From Symsagittifera roscoffensis (lineage: Eukaryota; Xenacoelomorpha; Acoela; Convolutidae), in NCBI RefSeq assembly GCF_963678635.1, contig NC_087064.1, positions 57,918,338-57,982,337 of the forward strand: 64,000 nt of DNA, given 5' to 3'. Of the stretch, positions 46,576 through 57,732 are shown one piece after another. Under the pieces are notes generated by a model. That model searched no databases and was not told the DNA's origin. It saw nothing but the letters and a program-made list of their open reading frames with translations. Numbering within the stretch: position 1 is the first letter of the stretch; every line of letters begins with the position of its first letter. The position numbers and the translations under genes were made by a program.

Positions 46576-46805
46576 AAATTATTAACACAGAAACCGTTTA
46601 TCTCGGACAGTTTGTTAGAAGTCCAGTTTTGGAAGGAAATGTAGGGCAGCAGGTACCTGTATGCGAAGAAGACATTAGGAAAAAGTATGGCAGTGAAGTC
46701 ACACCAGCCCATGCCTATAGAAGAGACCATAGTGATGAATTTAACTGCCCGTTGATTGGCTGCCGACTGCACACTGCCCGATTATCTGTTGTAGTACCAC
46801 TCTAG
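46576..46805 (+). pseudogene. Possible class I aminoacyl-tRNA synthetase exon fragment
   Basis: After TTTTTCAG (46574-46575) a frame of 76 codons reads GQFVRSPVLEGNVGQQVPV and EDIRKKYGSEVTPAHAYRRD, ending in TAG. The combination of a short strand ending in PV, then YGS.VTPAH, resembles the editing-domain region of valyl-tRNA synthetases (FGTGAVKITPAHD). No neighbouring exon is identifiable, so it looks like an isolated exon copy. Resemblance is limited to about 25 residues and could be fortuitous. Confidence 0.3.
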
Positions 46806-47264
46806 GAGTGCTTCGGAACCGCCTGGAAATAAAATTCAGGTCAACCTCTAATTAAATTTCTCAAAAAACCCTGGAAGTTTGTTGTGATTTTCATTGAACG
46901 CCATTGCCAGAAACACAATGAATTTATGGCAACTTTTGTTCTCTTCATTTTTTTTTCTAATCTCAACCCAAATTGAGAAAAACGCGTTTGAAACTTTTAA
47001 TTACGTTTGCTTTGTCAAATTACTCTAAGCCAGCACTGTACCTACATGCTAGCAGTCAGCTGTTAAATAGTCTCATTTAGCAATTATCTGCTAAACTTGA
47101 TTTTATAAAAATTTCGTCTGAGCACTTCGCGCTGAAAACCAAGACAAAAGTTGAGTTTAAATTCCCACAACACAAGCAGCATACAAAAAATGAACCTCTG
47201 ATTTCAAGATCCTATAAGATTTTTAGTTCAAAATTTTTCAAAAAAAACCTCGGGTGTGTTTAAT
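46806..47264. other. Unassigned spacer left of the large retroelement
   Basis: No gene. A low-complexity T/A stretch lies near 47230-47280. Confidence 0.3.
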
Positions 47265-47410
47265 TTTTTATTTTTTTTTGTTTTCCACGCAAAATCAGGT
47301 ACCACAAATAATCATTGGAATGAATTGAATGATATAACGTATTCAAGCCCTTTCGGTCGTGATTCGAACAACATTTAAAAATTTTGAACGTTTTTTTGGA
47401 AGAGCTCAAA
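47265..47410 (+). repeat. Dispersed repeat R3, partial copy 4
   Basis: AAAATCAGGTACCACAAAT, AATCATTGG and AAGCCCTTTCGGTCGTGATTC match the interior of R3 copies 1 and 2. The hairpin end is missing. Confidence 0.6.
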
Positions 47411-47570
47411 AACTTTAATAGATGGACATTAAAGATTACGTGCACTGAGCTTTTTGGAATCTGATCTAAACTATATTTTATGATTGGATAAATTGGATAT
47501 TTTACCACTGTAAAGTATTTAATATTAACCAATCATAAACCATCTAACTAACAACCCACTTATTTGTAAG

Positions 47571-47596
47571 TGCTGAAATTACTTGTAATTTCAGCA
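47571..47596. repeat. Perfect 12-bp inverted repeat, 2-bp spacer
   Basis: TGCTGAAATTAC followed by TT and its exact reverse complement. It lies close to where base composition changes to the A-rich retroelement, so it could be near the element boundary, but no duplicate of it was found at the other end inside the window. Confidence 0.8.
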
Positions 47597-47599
47597 CCA

Positions 47600-49110
47600 G
47601 AGAGATTTGAATTTAACTTAGAAATTAGTTGTCTCTCCAAGAGAACTTAAACAGCCGCAATAAACCAGTATACCCTAGATATATTGAGCCTAGCAGAAAC
47701 TAGTTAAACACCCTGAGACTAGAAAGTATAAGAGTAAGATTAGGATCGGTATTAGCCTAAGAAGTTGCACGAATCTATCCGGCCGAAAATAAGATAGCGT
47801 GACGAGCAGACGGTGTACCCTATCCGAAATTACTCTATGAGTTAACCACATCGGTTCTAACTCATCTGGTGCGACCATAAGTCTCGAATAAGACCTTAAT
47901 AGTTTAGAACTAACCAAAAATAGATTAGAATTTAGACAAAACATTTTCAAAATGTTATACGATAATAATTTAATCGAAATGTCTCTACGACTCAATAGAT
48001 CAGAGCCGATATTCCGAACAATAATAGAACTACCCGGAATTGGAAGAAGACCTCGAACAAGAGACGACATACGACAAAGTAGAAACTTACCATTTAGTTT
48101 TATGATTGTACGGCAAAAGCCAACACAAACTTTTGTATTTAGAATCTTATTAGCAATGAATTAAGATTTTCATTTGCAAACATAAAATTTTGAAGTCAAT
48201 CTTCATGATCATTTCAGGCGCTAAACAAAATTATTAGTGTACAATAACGATTGATAAAAAGATCTCAGATCGTTTTCTTAATTTCTGCAGTCTTATATAA
48301 AAACATATTTGAAAAAAAGTTATTGAAAATGAAAATAAAAATTAGTAGCATGACAATAAATTCTTAGTAATCATAAATCATCTGTTTTCCCAGCTTCATC
48401 ACCTAAAAAAACAGTAATCAGAAGCTCAGTGATATCATTAAAATACTAAACTTTTTTCTTAAATAAATTTAAACCATTTTAAACTTAAATTCACTTAATT
48501 TTTAAAATCAGATCATCCAGGCTTATCCTTGGATCTTAATTAATTTTCTATTTCACTAAATTTAAAACCTGATCATCAAGGCCTATCCTTGGATCAAAAA
48601 GAACAATTTTGTTCTCCCCCACCCACTTAGCAAGTGTCTAACGACCTCAAACATCGATTCACTATCCAACCCTTCTAAAAGACCAAAGGTTAATAGAAAT
48701 TTTTAAATAAAACTCACCATTCAAATTAAGATAAACAGTGAAGAACTTCGGTTATTCATCCTTCACTTGAACCCTCCTCTTACCAGACCCAGGATAGATC
48801 TTAGACTTAGTAAGTTTAAAATAGTATCTAACGAACTACTTGCGTTCTAATTATACCTGAACCTTGTGGATCGATTTACTATTCTGCAACCCTTGAACAC
48901 AATCCTTACCCCTAAGTAAGATTAAGTAAGTTAACACCTTAGCTTAAACTAGCCACGAGAAAGTAAAAAATAATTCTTCGGAATCGATATACTTTTCTCT
49001 CCAACCCTAAATAAAAAGACCCAGGATAAGCTAACCAAAAAATTGTAAGGACTAACAGTCTAAGAAAATAGAAATACCTAACAACTTTTTGCGTCCCTCA
49101 TCCAAACCCT
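47600..49110 (+). other. Leader and possible 5' LTR region
   Basis: No conserved protein. It holds several diverged repeats. GATCATCCAGGCTTATCC and TTGGATC at about 48511 recur as GATCATCAAGGCCTATCC and TTGGATC at about 48569. GACCCAGGATA occurs at about 48786 and 49019, and TCTAACGA-type and CAACCCTT-type words recur at irregular distances. A primer-binding site could not be assigned because tRNA complementarity is ambiguous. Confidence 0.4.
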
Positions 49111-49557
49111 ATGTCATTCAAAAATCTACGAAATAAGCAAACACTCGTTTTACACAACTGTGAAATAGATAACAAAAAATACGATCTTGTAATCACACCT
49201 CATACACAAACAGTTGGATACATTAGAACAAAACGACAAACAATAAAAAGAAAATTATAAACAAACAAAGACAAATCACACAAAAAAGATTTTCAAAAAA
49301 TAGAAACGCAGTTTCTGAATCAGAAGCCAGCAGTTTAGATGAACTCTACAAACTAAAAGAATCAATTGATTAAAATAGTCCCATTCACGATCAATTATAT
49401 TTTTCCGATTCAGAAACAACTTCAAATTCATCAAAAAGAGGAAAAAGAAGAATAAAAAAGCAATACAAACAGAAACCAGTACACCTGTATAACTGGAATC
49501 AACCAATTAGACACATTTATAGCTATATATTAACAGTCATCAAACGAAAAAATGAGC
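49111..49557 (+). pseudogene. ORF0 upstream of gag (broken)
   Basis: Starts ATG at 49111 and reads KNLRNKQTLVLHNCEIDNKK and TPHTQTVGYIRTKRQTIKRK. A frame change near 49290 then leads into SESEASSLDELYKLKESID and SKRGKRRIKKQYKQKP, overlapping the start of gag. Composition is basic and protein-like throughout despite a TAA at about 49374. No family is recognised. A small basic protein encoded 5' of gag is not standard for Ty3-type elements; it could also be an in-frame N-terminal extension of Gag. Confidence 0.4.
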
Positions 49558-51335
49558 CACACTCAAAGTGACGATAGTCCAGATGACGAAGAGGTTTACC
49601 CCTTCCTCATAGATTCACCCGATGATAGAGGGCAACATGATTTTTGCAAGAATTTACTCGTAAATTAGTTTGAACCCGGAATCAGTCCATGCAAAGTAGA
49701 ATTCCCAGATGTAAAAATCAAAAGACAAATTATTGAACATTATTTGAAAGACATATGTAACTTAACACAACAATATGGAATCTACACCATAGAATTCAGC
49801 ACACCAAATACGAATCATCGCATCGTAAATATGTAATTCAAACAGATGATCTTGAATTAGAATTTTCAAAAGTATTCCTAGAGTATATCAAAAGCATACA
49901 ATAACATAATTCACAAAGAGCAAAATCTATATTCACTAATGAAGTTTTTGCAATAATATATACCTATATCTCTATATTAGAAAAAACAGAATATAATTAA
50001 TATTAATATAACAGAATAGAATTAATCTAATATATAATCAAAGAAAAATTCACTAAAGATGATGTTTCACAGCACACTAAACATGACTTACAAAAAATTT
50101 TGGCATGGTTTATAAAAGATTATTTCACACATAATTTAGACTTAATTTCACAAGCAAGAAAAAATTTCAGCCCTCAAAATTCAAATGATGACACTGCCAT
50201 TACAGAACAATCAAACTACGTTTGGGAACCTGAATGGTCTCATCCTACAAATATAAATATCCCACAATCTATCTCAAGTCAAGCAATAAGTACAATATCT
50301 TATCACAGAGATTATGTAAAAGTAATACCATTAACCATTGATACAACACCATTAAACTACAATACATTTTTACCAGATACACAAAATAACAGTTTAAATT
50401 CGACCGTCATACACAATGAAAACCTTAATGGAACTAGAAATCTTACACAACAAGATATTCAAACACCATCACACTTCATAAATGAAGAAATTGTCCAAAC
50501 AACAACAACTACACAACAAAGTATTTCACCAATACACCCAAATTTAACAACACCAAGAAATACAAATACTTCACTGGCACAAGTAACCTTACAATCAACC
50601 GTTAAACCTTCGGTTGCTCCAAAATATTCAAATATGGATTATCAAACATATAGACCAATGACAATACCGTCAAAAACACGAAAATTATTCACAAAAAACA
50701 CCTTTGCAGAACATAATTATAATTATGCTCACAAACAAAGAACAAATCAACCTCCCCGAAAAAACACACAAAATTTAAATCACGTATGTTCTCATTATTG
50801 GAATCTCCCGAAAACATCGACAAAATCAGTAAATTTTCCAGATAATCCACGACCTACACCGGTTTATACTGAAAATTACCCATTCTTCCAAGAAAATAAA
50901 AATAACCAACATACACCATTTAATACAAACTATTTATCATCCGATGAAGATGATTATCACCAACCAGATATTTTTGCACCATATACTAAAGAACATCGCA
51001 CACAAAGACCACGACAACCTCAACCATCTCGAAATATAAAAATTTACCCACAAAACCCAACAGATGTACAACATCCACAACAAATGCATATACAAAATCC
51101 ATTTAACACACAATCTTTTCAACCAATACAATCACAAAATCCAATGTCAATGCAATCTTAGCAACCAACTCAAATGCAAAATGAAATACCGCTTCCATAT
51201 TACCTTCAGCAACACGAAATAACAAAAAATCAACTTTAAAATTTTTCGCAAATGCCAAATGCCGCAGAATCACTACAGATAACAATGAATCTATACCTCA
51301 TGGGTGGATGATCAATAACATCCAATAAACCACTG
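49552..51335 (+). pseudogene. Gag, N-terminal part (broken)
   Basis: Begins MSHTQSDDSPDDEEVYPFLI, acidic, with a TAG near 49666 and a frame change near 49830. From 50100 a long open stretch, rich in Asn, Gln, Thr and Pro (for example QPPRKNTQNLNHVCSHYW), runs to a TAG at 51159 and continues in the same frame past TAA 51237 and TGA 51309 into the capsid-like part. No matrix-type domain is recognised. It overlaps the ORF0 end by a few bases. Confidence 0.6.
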
Positions 51336-52120
51336 ATGGTATTTACAGGAACAGACCCTGAATATTCTGTAGAAGATTATTTAAATGCAGTAACAGCAAA
51401 TTTAATTTTAAATATAGGACCTGAACCAATTAATACGCCACTACATCAAAATTGGATACATAGACGCACAGCATTGATACAAACAACCTTTGATGGCGCA
51501 GCTCAAAAATGGTTTTCAGTATTACCTATAGAAATAAAATCAGACTGGAAAAGATTTACACAAGAATTTTCGCAAATGTTTGACTCCGAAAGAAATAAAC
51601 AACACCAAAGAGTTTTATGTAATGAAATTCGCAGATTACCAAATGAAACTATCAAACAATTAGCAGTACGCATCGAAACACTAGTTTAAAAAGCATAATC
51701 ACATAATACACATGACTATAAAAACACAAAAATGACAGAATTTTTAATGATGACCTTAACACCTCAATTAAGGAAAATAGCAATAAAAAAGAGAGCATCT
51801 CATCCTTCCTCAATTCGAGAGCCAGATTTAGATTTTCGAAAACTAGTAAATAAACTAGAGCAAGCAGAAATCACAATGAAACTTGAAGAAACAGAAAATC
51901 TAAAACTACAGTATGTTAATCGAATTGAAACAAACACTACACATATAAATAACATACAGGAATCAGATACAGACCTAAGTGAAAAAATCACTGAAATACT
52001 AAATATCTATGAAAAACAACCAAATTTTAAAGTCAAACCATCCTTCAAAAATGGTGTAATTGTTGCGGACAATACGGACACAATATTTCCGAATGTAGAC
52101 AAAAACAGCAAGACAATCAG
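51336..52120 (+). pseudogene. Gag, capsid-like domain (broken)
   Basis: A helical region with the retrotransposon Gag pattern FTGTDPEYSVEDYLNAV, then TFDGAAQKWFSVLP, DWKRFTQEFSQMF and a major-homology-like arrangement ending RIETLV. These are hallmarks of the Retrotrans_gag capsid fold, which assembles the particle. TAA codons at 51687 and 51699 interrupt an otherwise continuous frame that resumes with MTEFLMMTLTPQLRKIA. Lys/Glu-rich helices follow. Confidence 0.75.
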
Positions 52121-53164
52121 AATAAACCTCAAAAGCATAAAGAACCAAATAAATCGTTCTATCAATTTACGAAAAAAGATGAAAATCTCGCAAACAAAAG
52201 AATATATAGTAATAACAGTTCAGGAAAACCACTTCCGAACAACACCAATTACACAAGGAATTAATCTTCATATATCTCAAGTTATAGAGGATGATCACCA
52301 AAACGAAGAAATACACAAAATTCTTCACAAAATAATTATAATCGATCAAATAGTCAAAAAAACTATTCGAGATCAAATTGCAATGCAACAAAATTCGTTT
52401 CTAGATCCAGTTCCCAATCAAACCCAAGAAATAAACACTATTCCAATAATCAATCACGAAACTCATCATACAACAGAAACAGAAACTATTCACATAATAG
52501 AAAAAGAAGTTATTCGAACAATCGAAATCAGAATTACTTAAACAATCGATCGAGAAATAACTCGTATAATAGATCAAACTATCACAGATCAAATGACAAT
52601 TATCAAAACAGATCACAGAACAATTCACAAAATCGAAATTCAAGTTATAATAATCAATATAGAAATTATTCCCAGTCACCACATAGGAATAATAACCATT
52701 ATAATAATTCTAAACATCGATACAGAAGTAGTACACCAAAACATCAAAGACATATTAATCAAGTACAGTCAAATGAAGAAACAACATCAGACCCCCCAGG
52801 TATTGATGACACAGGAAGTAACGAACTACAACTAAATCAAATAAACTGTGGATCATCAGATACAGAAAGTGATACAGAAAATACCATCTCTGTAAATATG
52901 ATAACAGTCGAAAACGACTATGAACCTATCATATATGAACAACCTTTTACATCACATATATATGAAAATCAATTGGAACTACTTCACAATTATTATATTA
53001 GACCCATCGATACTACACAAACTGTACAAGAAGTAAACGAAATTAACACGGTAATTAAACCCGATGAAAAAGACAAAACACAATGTTCAAACCTAAATCA
53101 TATTTATCAAATATACAAAAAGAACAACCCAGAGAAAAAATTTGGACCATACCATTTCTCTTAG
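52121..53164 (+). pseudogene. Gag, Arg/Ser/Asn/Tyr-rich nucleocapsid-like tail
   Basis: In the frame that ends at TAG 53164, the region 52340-52740 reads as a low-complexity chain of Asn, Ser, Arg, Tyr and Gln (NYSRSN, RNSSYNRNRNYSHNRKR, NNQYRNYSQSPHRNNN). No CCHC zinc knuckle was found here. An acidic linker (GSSDTESDTEN) and a short terminal domain follow. TAA near 52262 and TGA near 52292 lie in it. Likely role is RNA binding by an intrinsically disordered basic tail. Longer open frames overlapping it in another frame are shadows. Confidence 0.6.
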
Positions 53165-53643
53165 AAAGTCCAAGAAACAAAGAATTTCAACCACCAGATC
53201 TTGAAATTGATTTTTTAATTGATTCAGGAGCAGAATCAAACATAATTAATATTCCCACATGGAATGAAATCAAAACATTACATCCAAAATTAACGCCTCT
53301 TGCAACCTCTAGTAAACTAGCAACAGCACAAGGATCAACATTAGTAAATTATGGAAAAATCCAATTATTCCTATTCCCCACAAGAACAATGGAGCAAAAT
53401 AAAATTCTAAACAAACCATTTAAACAAATATTTCATATTACTGATATTAAGCACAATATCATTGCCATGCTATTTATATCAAAATATAAACCAACAATCA
53501 ACATCTTAAAAAGTAAAATACAAATCAAAGATAAATACCTAAAAACAAAAAATACAGCTCTAACATTTTTTCAAAGATTAAACAAACAACACCATTCTTC
53601 TCAAAATTTTATCCAATTTACAATCAACAACGGAAACACCTGA
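53083..53643 (+). CDS. Retropepsin (protease) domain of pol
   Basis: Aspartic protease that would cleave the Gag-Pol polyprotein. Active site IDFLIDSGAESNII (near 53210), a flap-like ATAQGSTLVNYG, and a C-terminal HITDIKHNIIAMLFIS block where family members have the second hydrophobic Gly/Ala-Asn strand. It overlaps the end of gag by 82 bp in the -1 frame, consistent with frameshift expression. An A6T3 run near 53134 is the only obvious slippery-looking stretch. It ends at TGA 53641-53643; the region to the RT is disturbed. Confidence 0.75.
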   Translation: MFKPKSYLSNIQKEQPREKIWTIPFLLESPRNKEFQPPDLEIDFLIDSGAESNIINIPTWNEIKTLHPKLTPLATSSKLATAQGSTLVNYGKIQLFLFPTRTMEQNKILNKPFKQIFHITDIKHNIIAMLFISKYKPTINILKSKIQIKDKYLKTKNTALTFFQRLNKQHHSSQNFIQFTINNGNT

Positions 53644-53725
53644 AACCACTATCAGAAAATATATATAATTTTTCAATAAAAAAAGGCACCAGTACGATAA
53701 AAGTCAAAATAAACAACAACTTTTT

Positions 53726-55100
53726 ATGTCAGACTTTGAATTTAAATCTATTCACAAGTTTTTCAAAATCACGATCTCATCTATAAAATATCTGAAAAAC
53801 ACGAATTCCGACATCATTTCGTTACACATGTATAAAAATACACCGTATCAAGTAACATTACCCTTAGGACTTTTAGGATATTGCGAAACAAACGCTACAA
53901 TCTCACCCATACATGAAGTAGCCTATCGCGTAAGTAATATACTCCAATTATTAGATATTTGCCAGTCCACAATTCTTGACGAAGAGTTATCCATAAATAA
54001 CATAATAAGTAATGAAAAGAGAAACACAGATTACTTCACAAAAACACCATATTTTAAAACAACGTTCATTATAACAAATTACACAAAAGAACAACAAAAA
54101 TTTTTAACGATGTTTAATGTTGAACACTCACAAATTACACAAATCGAATTTGACAAATTAGCAAAACAACTGTTAAAATATTCAACAGTCTACTCAACAT
54201 CAAAATTTGACGTTGGAAAAATCAGTTCATCACTACATCTCCCGTTAAAACCTGACGCAGTTTTCAAAAAACAAAGAGCTAGTAAAGTACCATTTCATTT
54301 ACACGACAAAGTTATCTCACCAGTAAATAAAGAAGACCAACCAAAAGGTAACACTTTTATCAACCCTGTTATCATTCTAGCAAAAGGAGAATCATTAAAA
54401 ATAGTTTTAGACGCTAGATACCTCAATTCACTAATTGACGAATCGAAATGCAATTGGCCTATTGAACCAATACAAGTTATCTTAACAAAAATAACTGGAA
54501 AATCTTTTACAACCGCAGGTATGAATAGTGCATACAATCAAATGCCACTAGATGAACAATCACGACGTTTAACACAATTTGTTATTGGAAATCAACAATA
54601 TGAATTTAATCGCCTATTCTATGGAATTTCCATAGGACCAGTAGCATTTTCAGCTTTTATGAGTAAAATTTTTAGACCAATAATACTCAAGAAAAAGGCA
54701 ATCACCTATTTGGATGATGTTTTTATGCAATCACAGACAAAAGAAGAAATGTTTACAGTTTTAGAGCACTATCATAGCATACTTCAGAACTAAAATCTGA
54801 AGGCCGCTCCCGATAAATCACACTTCTTTCTAACACGAGTTAAATTTTTAGGACATTATGTAGAAAGAAATACAATCACTCCATTAAAATCACGCATTGT
54901 TGCTATTCAAAAACTTCAACCACCAACAAACAAAAAGAAAATCCAAGAACAAAAAGAAACTCCCAGAAAGTTAAATTTCTTAAGCTAGTACGTTTATAAA
55001 ATGCAATTATATTTAAGACCGTTCTATAATATCCTCAGACAACAAAATAATTTTGAATGGACCACTGAACATCAAACACGATTTGAAGAAATTAAAACAC
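53726..55100 (+). pseudogene. Reverse transcriptase domain of pol (catalytic Asp lost)
   Basis: RT of Ty3 type. Fingers and palm: PVNKEDQPKGNTFINPVIIL, LKIVLDARYLN, then motif A reading TTAGMNSAYNQM, then QYEFNRLFYGISIGPVAFS and the catalytic YLDD box. In motif A the expected first catalytic Asp (DMNSAYNQM) is Gly, codon GGT at 54518-54520. TAA at 54791 follows HSILQN, after which the thumb/connection reads LKAAPDKSHFFLTRVKFLGH. TAG near 54986 and a frame change near 55105 come before RNase H. The copy is therefore inactive. Confidence 0.85.
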
Positions 55101-55835
55101 TTTTTAAATGAACAAATTTCAAACACAATTCCAGATCCAAATCAACCATTCTATGCAATGTGCGATGCTTCAAATTTTCGCATCGGCGCAGCATTACTAC
55201 AATCACATAGTAGTACAAATAAAATGAACCTTATATCAGCAAATTCCCGATTATTCACTCAAGCAGAGCTACAACTCTCAACTCTAATGAGAGAATGTAC
55301 AGCTATAATTTATACACTTACAGAATATGAATTTCTGATACTTGGATCAAAACATCCAACAGTTCTATTCACAGATCATAAACCAATCATTTTTCTCTTT
55401 ACACAAAAATCAAATCAAAATCACCGAGTTTATAGATTTCAATTAATTCTAATGAAATTTCCAAACTTACATATAGTTTGGACAGCAGGAAAGAATCTTG
55501 CATTACCAGATACATTAAGCCGAAATACACCACCTGAATTACTTACACGAAAAACTACAGTTGAAATACCAAAAAATATAAAATTTCACCTTGCAAAAGA
55601 CGAAACATCACCCCGACTAGAATGCAAATATGCAGTAAAAACTGACATTGACCAATCACAAATAAACAATCTTCAACATTTCCCACTTTACTTAGATTGC
55701 CAAAATAATCAATACGAAGTTGATCTACTTGGAACATCAACTTTCAAACCAATTCTATACTCACAATGGATAAAAAATAACACCCAACAAAAACGAATAA
55801 AACACCACTCGTATAAAAAAGACTTTTTCCATTAA
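55053..55835 (+). pseudogene. RNase H domain of pol
   Basis: Degrades RNA in the RNA-DNA hybrid. Catalytic residues are readable in order: Asp in YAMCDASNFRIGAALL, Glu in LMRECTAIIY, Asp in VLFTDHKPI, and Asp in LALPDTLSR. The N-terminal 17 or so residues of the open frame are in the wrong frame relative to the upstream connection domain, so a 1-base indel near 55105 is inferred. After LSRN a spacer continues to the integrase without recognised domains. Confidence 0.82.
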
Positions 55836-56199
55836 TTGAAAAAGAAAATTTAACTGATAAAATAAATTTATCAGGACCACAAACAAATGATTCAAAATAC
55901 ACAATAAATCAAGTCTTTGACCTCCATGACCCACTTGACACAATTCCCCTATCAAAATTAGAAATTGACAATACTTTTCACCCTCCAACAGATAAAGTTA
56001 CACTTGAACTCTTAAAACAAAATCAAAATCTTGACCCAGTAATTAGACAACTAAAATCATGGCACAAATACAAAACTAAGCCCATAAAAGCAAATACCAC
56101 AATTTTAGGAAATGAAACACTCCTCCGATATTTCCGAAAATTTAAAAATACAACAATTAATGAAAACACAGACCTTCTAGAAAATCAATTAAATGATTC

Positions 56200-57732
56200 T
56201 ACAGTTTCCTGTCTCCCTCTAAGTATGATACTAATAGCTTTTAACATTTCACATACACAAAATACTAAAGGACACTCTGGATCAGAGAAAACATATTCAA
56301 ACTTTACACAAAAAATTTTTATTTCCCAAATGCAGCATTTTGGATAAAGGTATTATGCAATGATTGTATAATATGTCAGCTAAATAAACCTTATCCAAAT
56401 CAAAAATAAATAGCACAAAAACAAGATTTTAAAGGACAGAGTTTATATTTTAAACATCGTATTTCGTTCGATACAAAAGGACCAATTTTACCATCCTCCT
56501 ACATTATGGTAATTGTTGATGCATTTACACAATATGTAGCACTCAACCCAGAACCAAATTGTAATGCTTATTATGCTTACACAACACTTTATGAACACTG
56601 GATAGCTAAATTCGGATTACCCGAAATCTTAGTTACAGATTACGGTACAAAATTCATAAATAATGAAATCATCACACTATATCACTTATATAACATCAAA
56701 CATAAACCACGTACATCTCATGCACCTTGGACAAACGGTTTAGTCGAAGGTATGAACCGTTCACTACAAGAATATCTTAGATGTATCATAAATGGAAATG
56801 ATACAAGATACACAGAATGGTCAGCAGATGTAAAATTATTTCCCTTAGCATATATTTCACAAATTACGACATCTCTAGAAATGTCACCATACGAAATGGT
56901 TTTTAATCAAAAGCCACGTAAACATGTTTACAGCAAATGCCCATAAAAATGCACAAAGTTTTTGCCAACCAAGTAAAGACTCAGTTTGTTATAACCTACC
57001 TTTACACACGCATGATGAAGATCATTTTCATCACCCACAAATCCTTAAAATAGCCTCCGGCACACACACCGAATGGATTTAAAATAGAGATAAAAACACA
57101 ATTAAATTTACCAAAGTGTAACAAAAAAATTGTTACAAAGGCAAAACATTAACGAACAAATTAATTCACGCTTTACACCAGCCTCAGATTTAAAAATTGG
57201 AACATTTGTCTTAATACCTAATTTTAATACACAAAAAGGAATTTCTAAACAATTACAACCCCTTCGCAAAGGACCATACCAAATAATTGTCAAACCCACT
57301 GACGTAACATATAAAATTACCGATTCAAACCAAAAAGAAATTGTTCAATATCGGAACAATCTATTGCCTTACTACCCAAAAGAGTACGCACTTCGCGAAT
57401 TAACTCAATTATATTCTTTCGCAGGTTTAAAAATTATTCAAAATCATCCACATACGGAAAAATAAATAGATGAACAAAAAGACATTCATCATGGAAAAAA
57501 ATATACAAAACCAACTACAACTCAAAACAATACAAAAAAGCTAGATCAAAAAATACCTCAAAAAGAAAGGAAAAATAGAAAAATGATAGAAAAAATTTTA
57601 CCACAAGAACAAGTCGAGAAATCAGAACATAGAGAATTATCATGACTTAGAAATCAACCACGTAAAAACTACAAAACATTCATTCCACAATCTAAAATAT
57701 TAAAGAAAGTTGATTTTCAAAAACAACTTTAA
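56200..57732 (+). pseudogene. Integrase with zinc finger, DDE core and GPY module
   Basis: Inserts element cDNA. The HHCC finger is readable across a frame change (SHTQNTKGHSGSEKTY, then CNDCIICQ, 56245-56390). The core has Asp in HRISFDTKGPI, Asp in EILVTDYGTKFINNE and Glu in TNGLVEGMNRSLQEYL, so the catalytic triad is intact. The C-terminal GPY/F module reads LKIGTFVLIP and LRKGPYQIIV (57190-57300). A tail with RNQPRKNYKTFIPQSK ends near TAA 57730. TAA near 56407, a stop at 56944, a disturbed stretch to 57130 and TGA near 57643 break the frame. Confidence 0.82.

Noticed and set aside
51732-52541. Whole 269-codon frame as a single Gag domain
   Set aside because: From about 52120 the protein-like Asn/Ser/Arg/Tyr-rich frame is a different one; the remaining Ile/Thr-rich reading is a shadow.
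53110-53164. Canonical -1 slippery heptamer at the gag-pol overlap
   Set aside because: The A6T3 run near 53134 does not fit X XXY YYZ in the gag frame; only the overlap itself is certain.
49552-57732. Nonstandard genetic code (TAA/TAG read as Gln) to explain the internal stops
   Set aside because: The adjacent Nup160 gene has no internal TAA/TAG, TGA also occurs among the stops, and frame changes are present, so decay is simpler; readthrough is left open in the findings.
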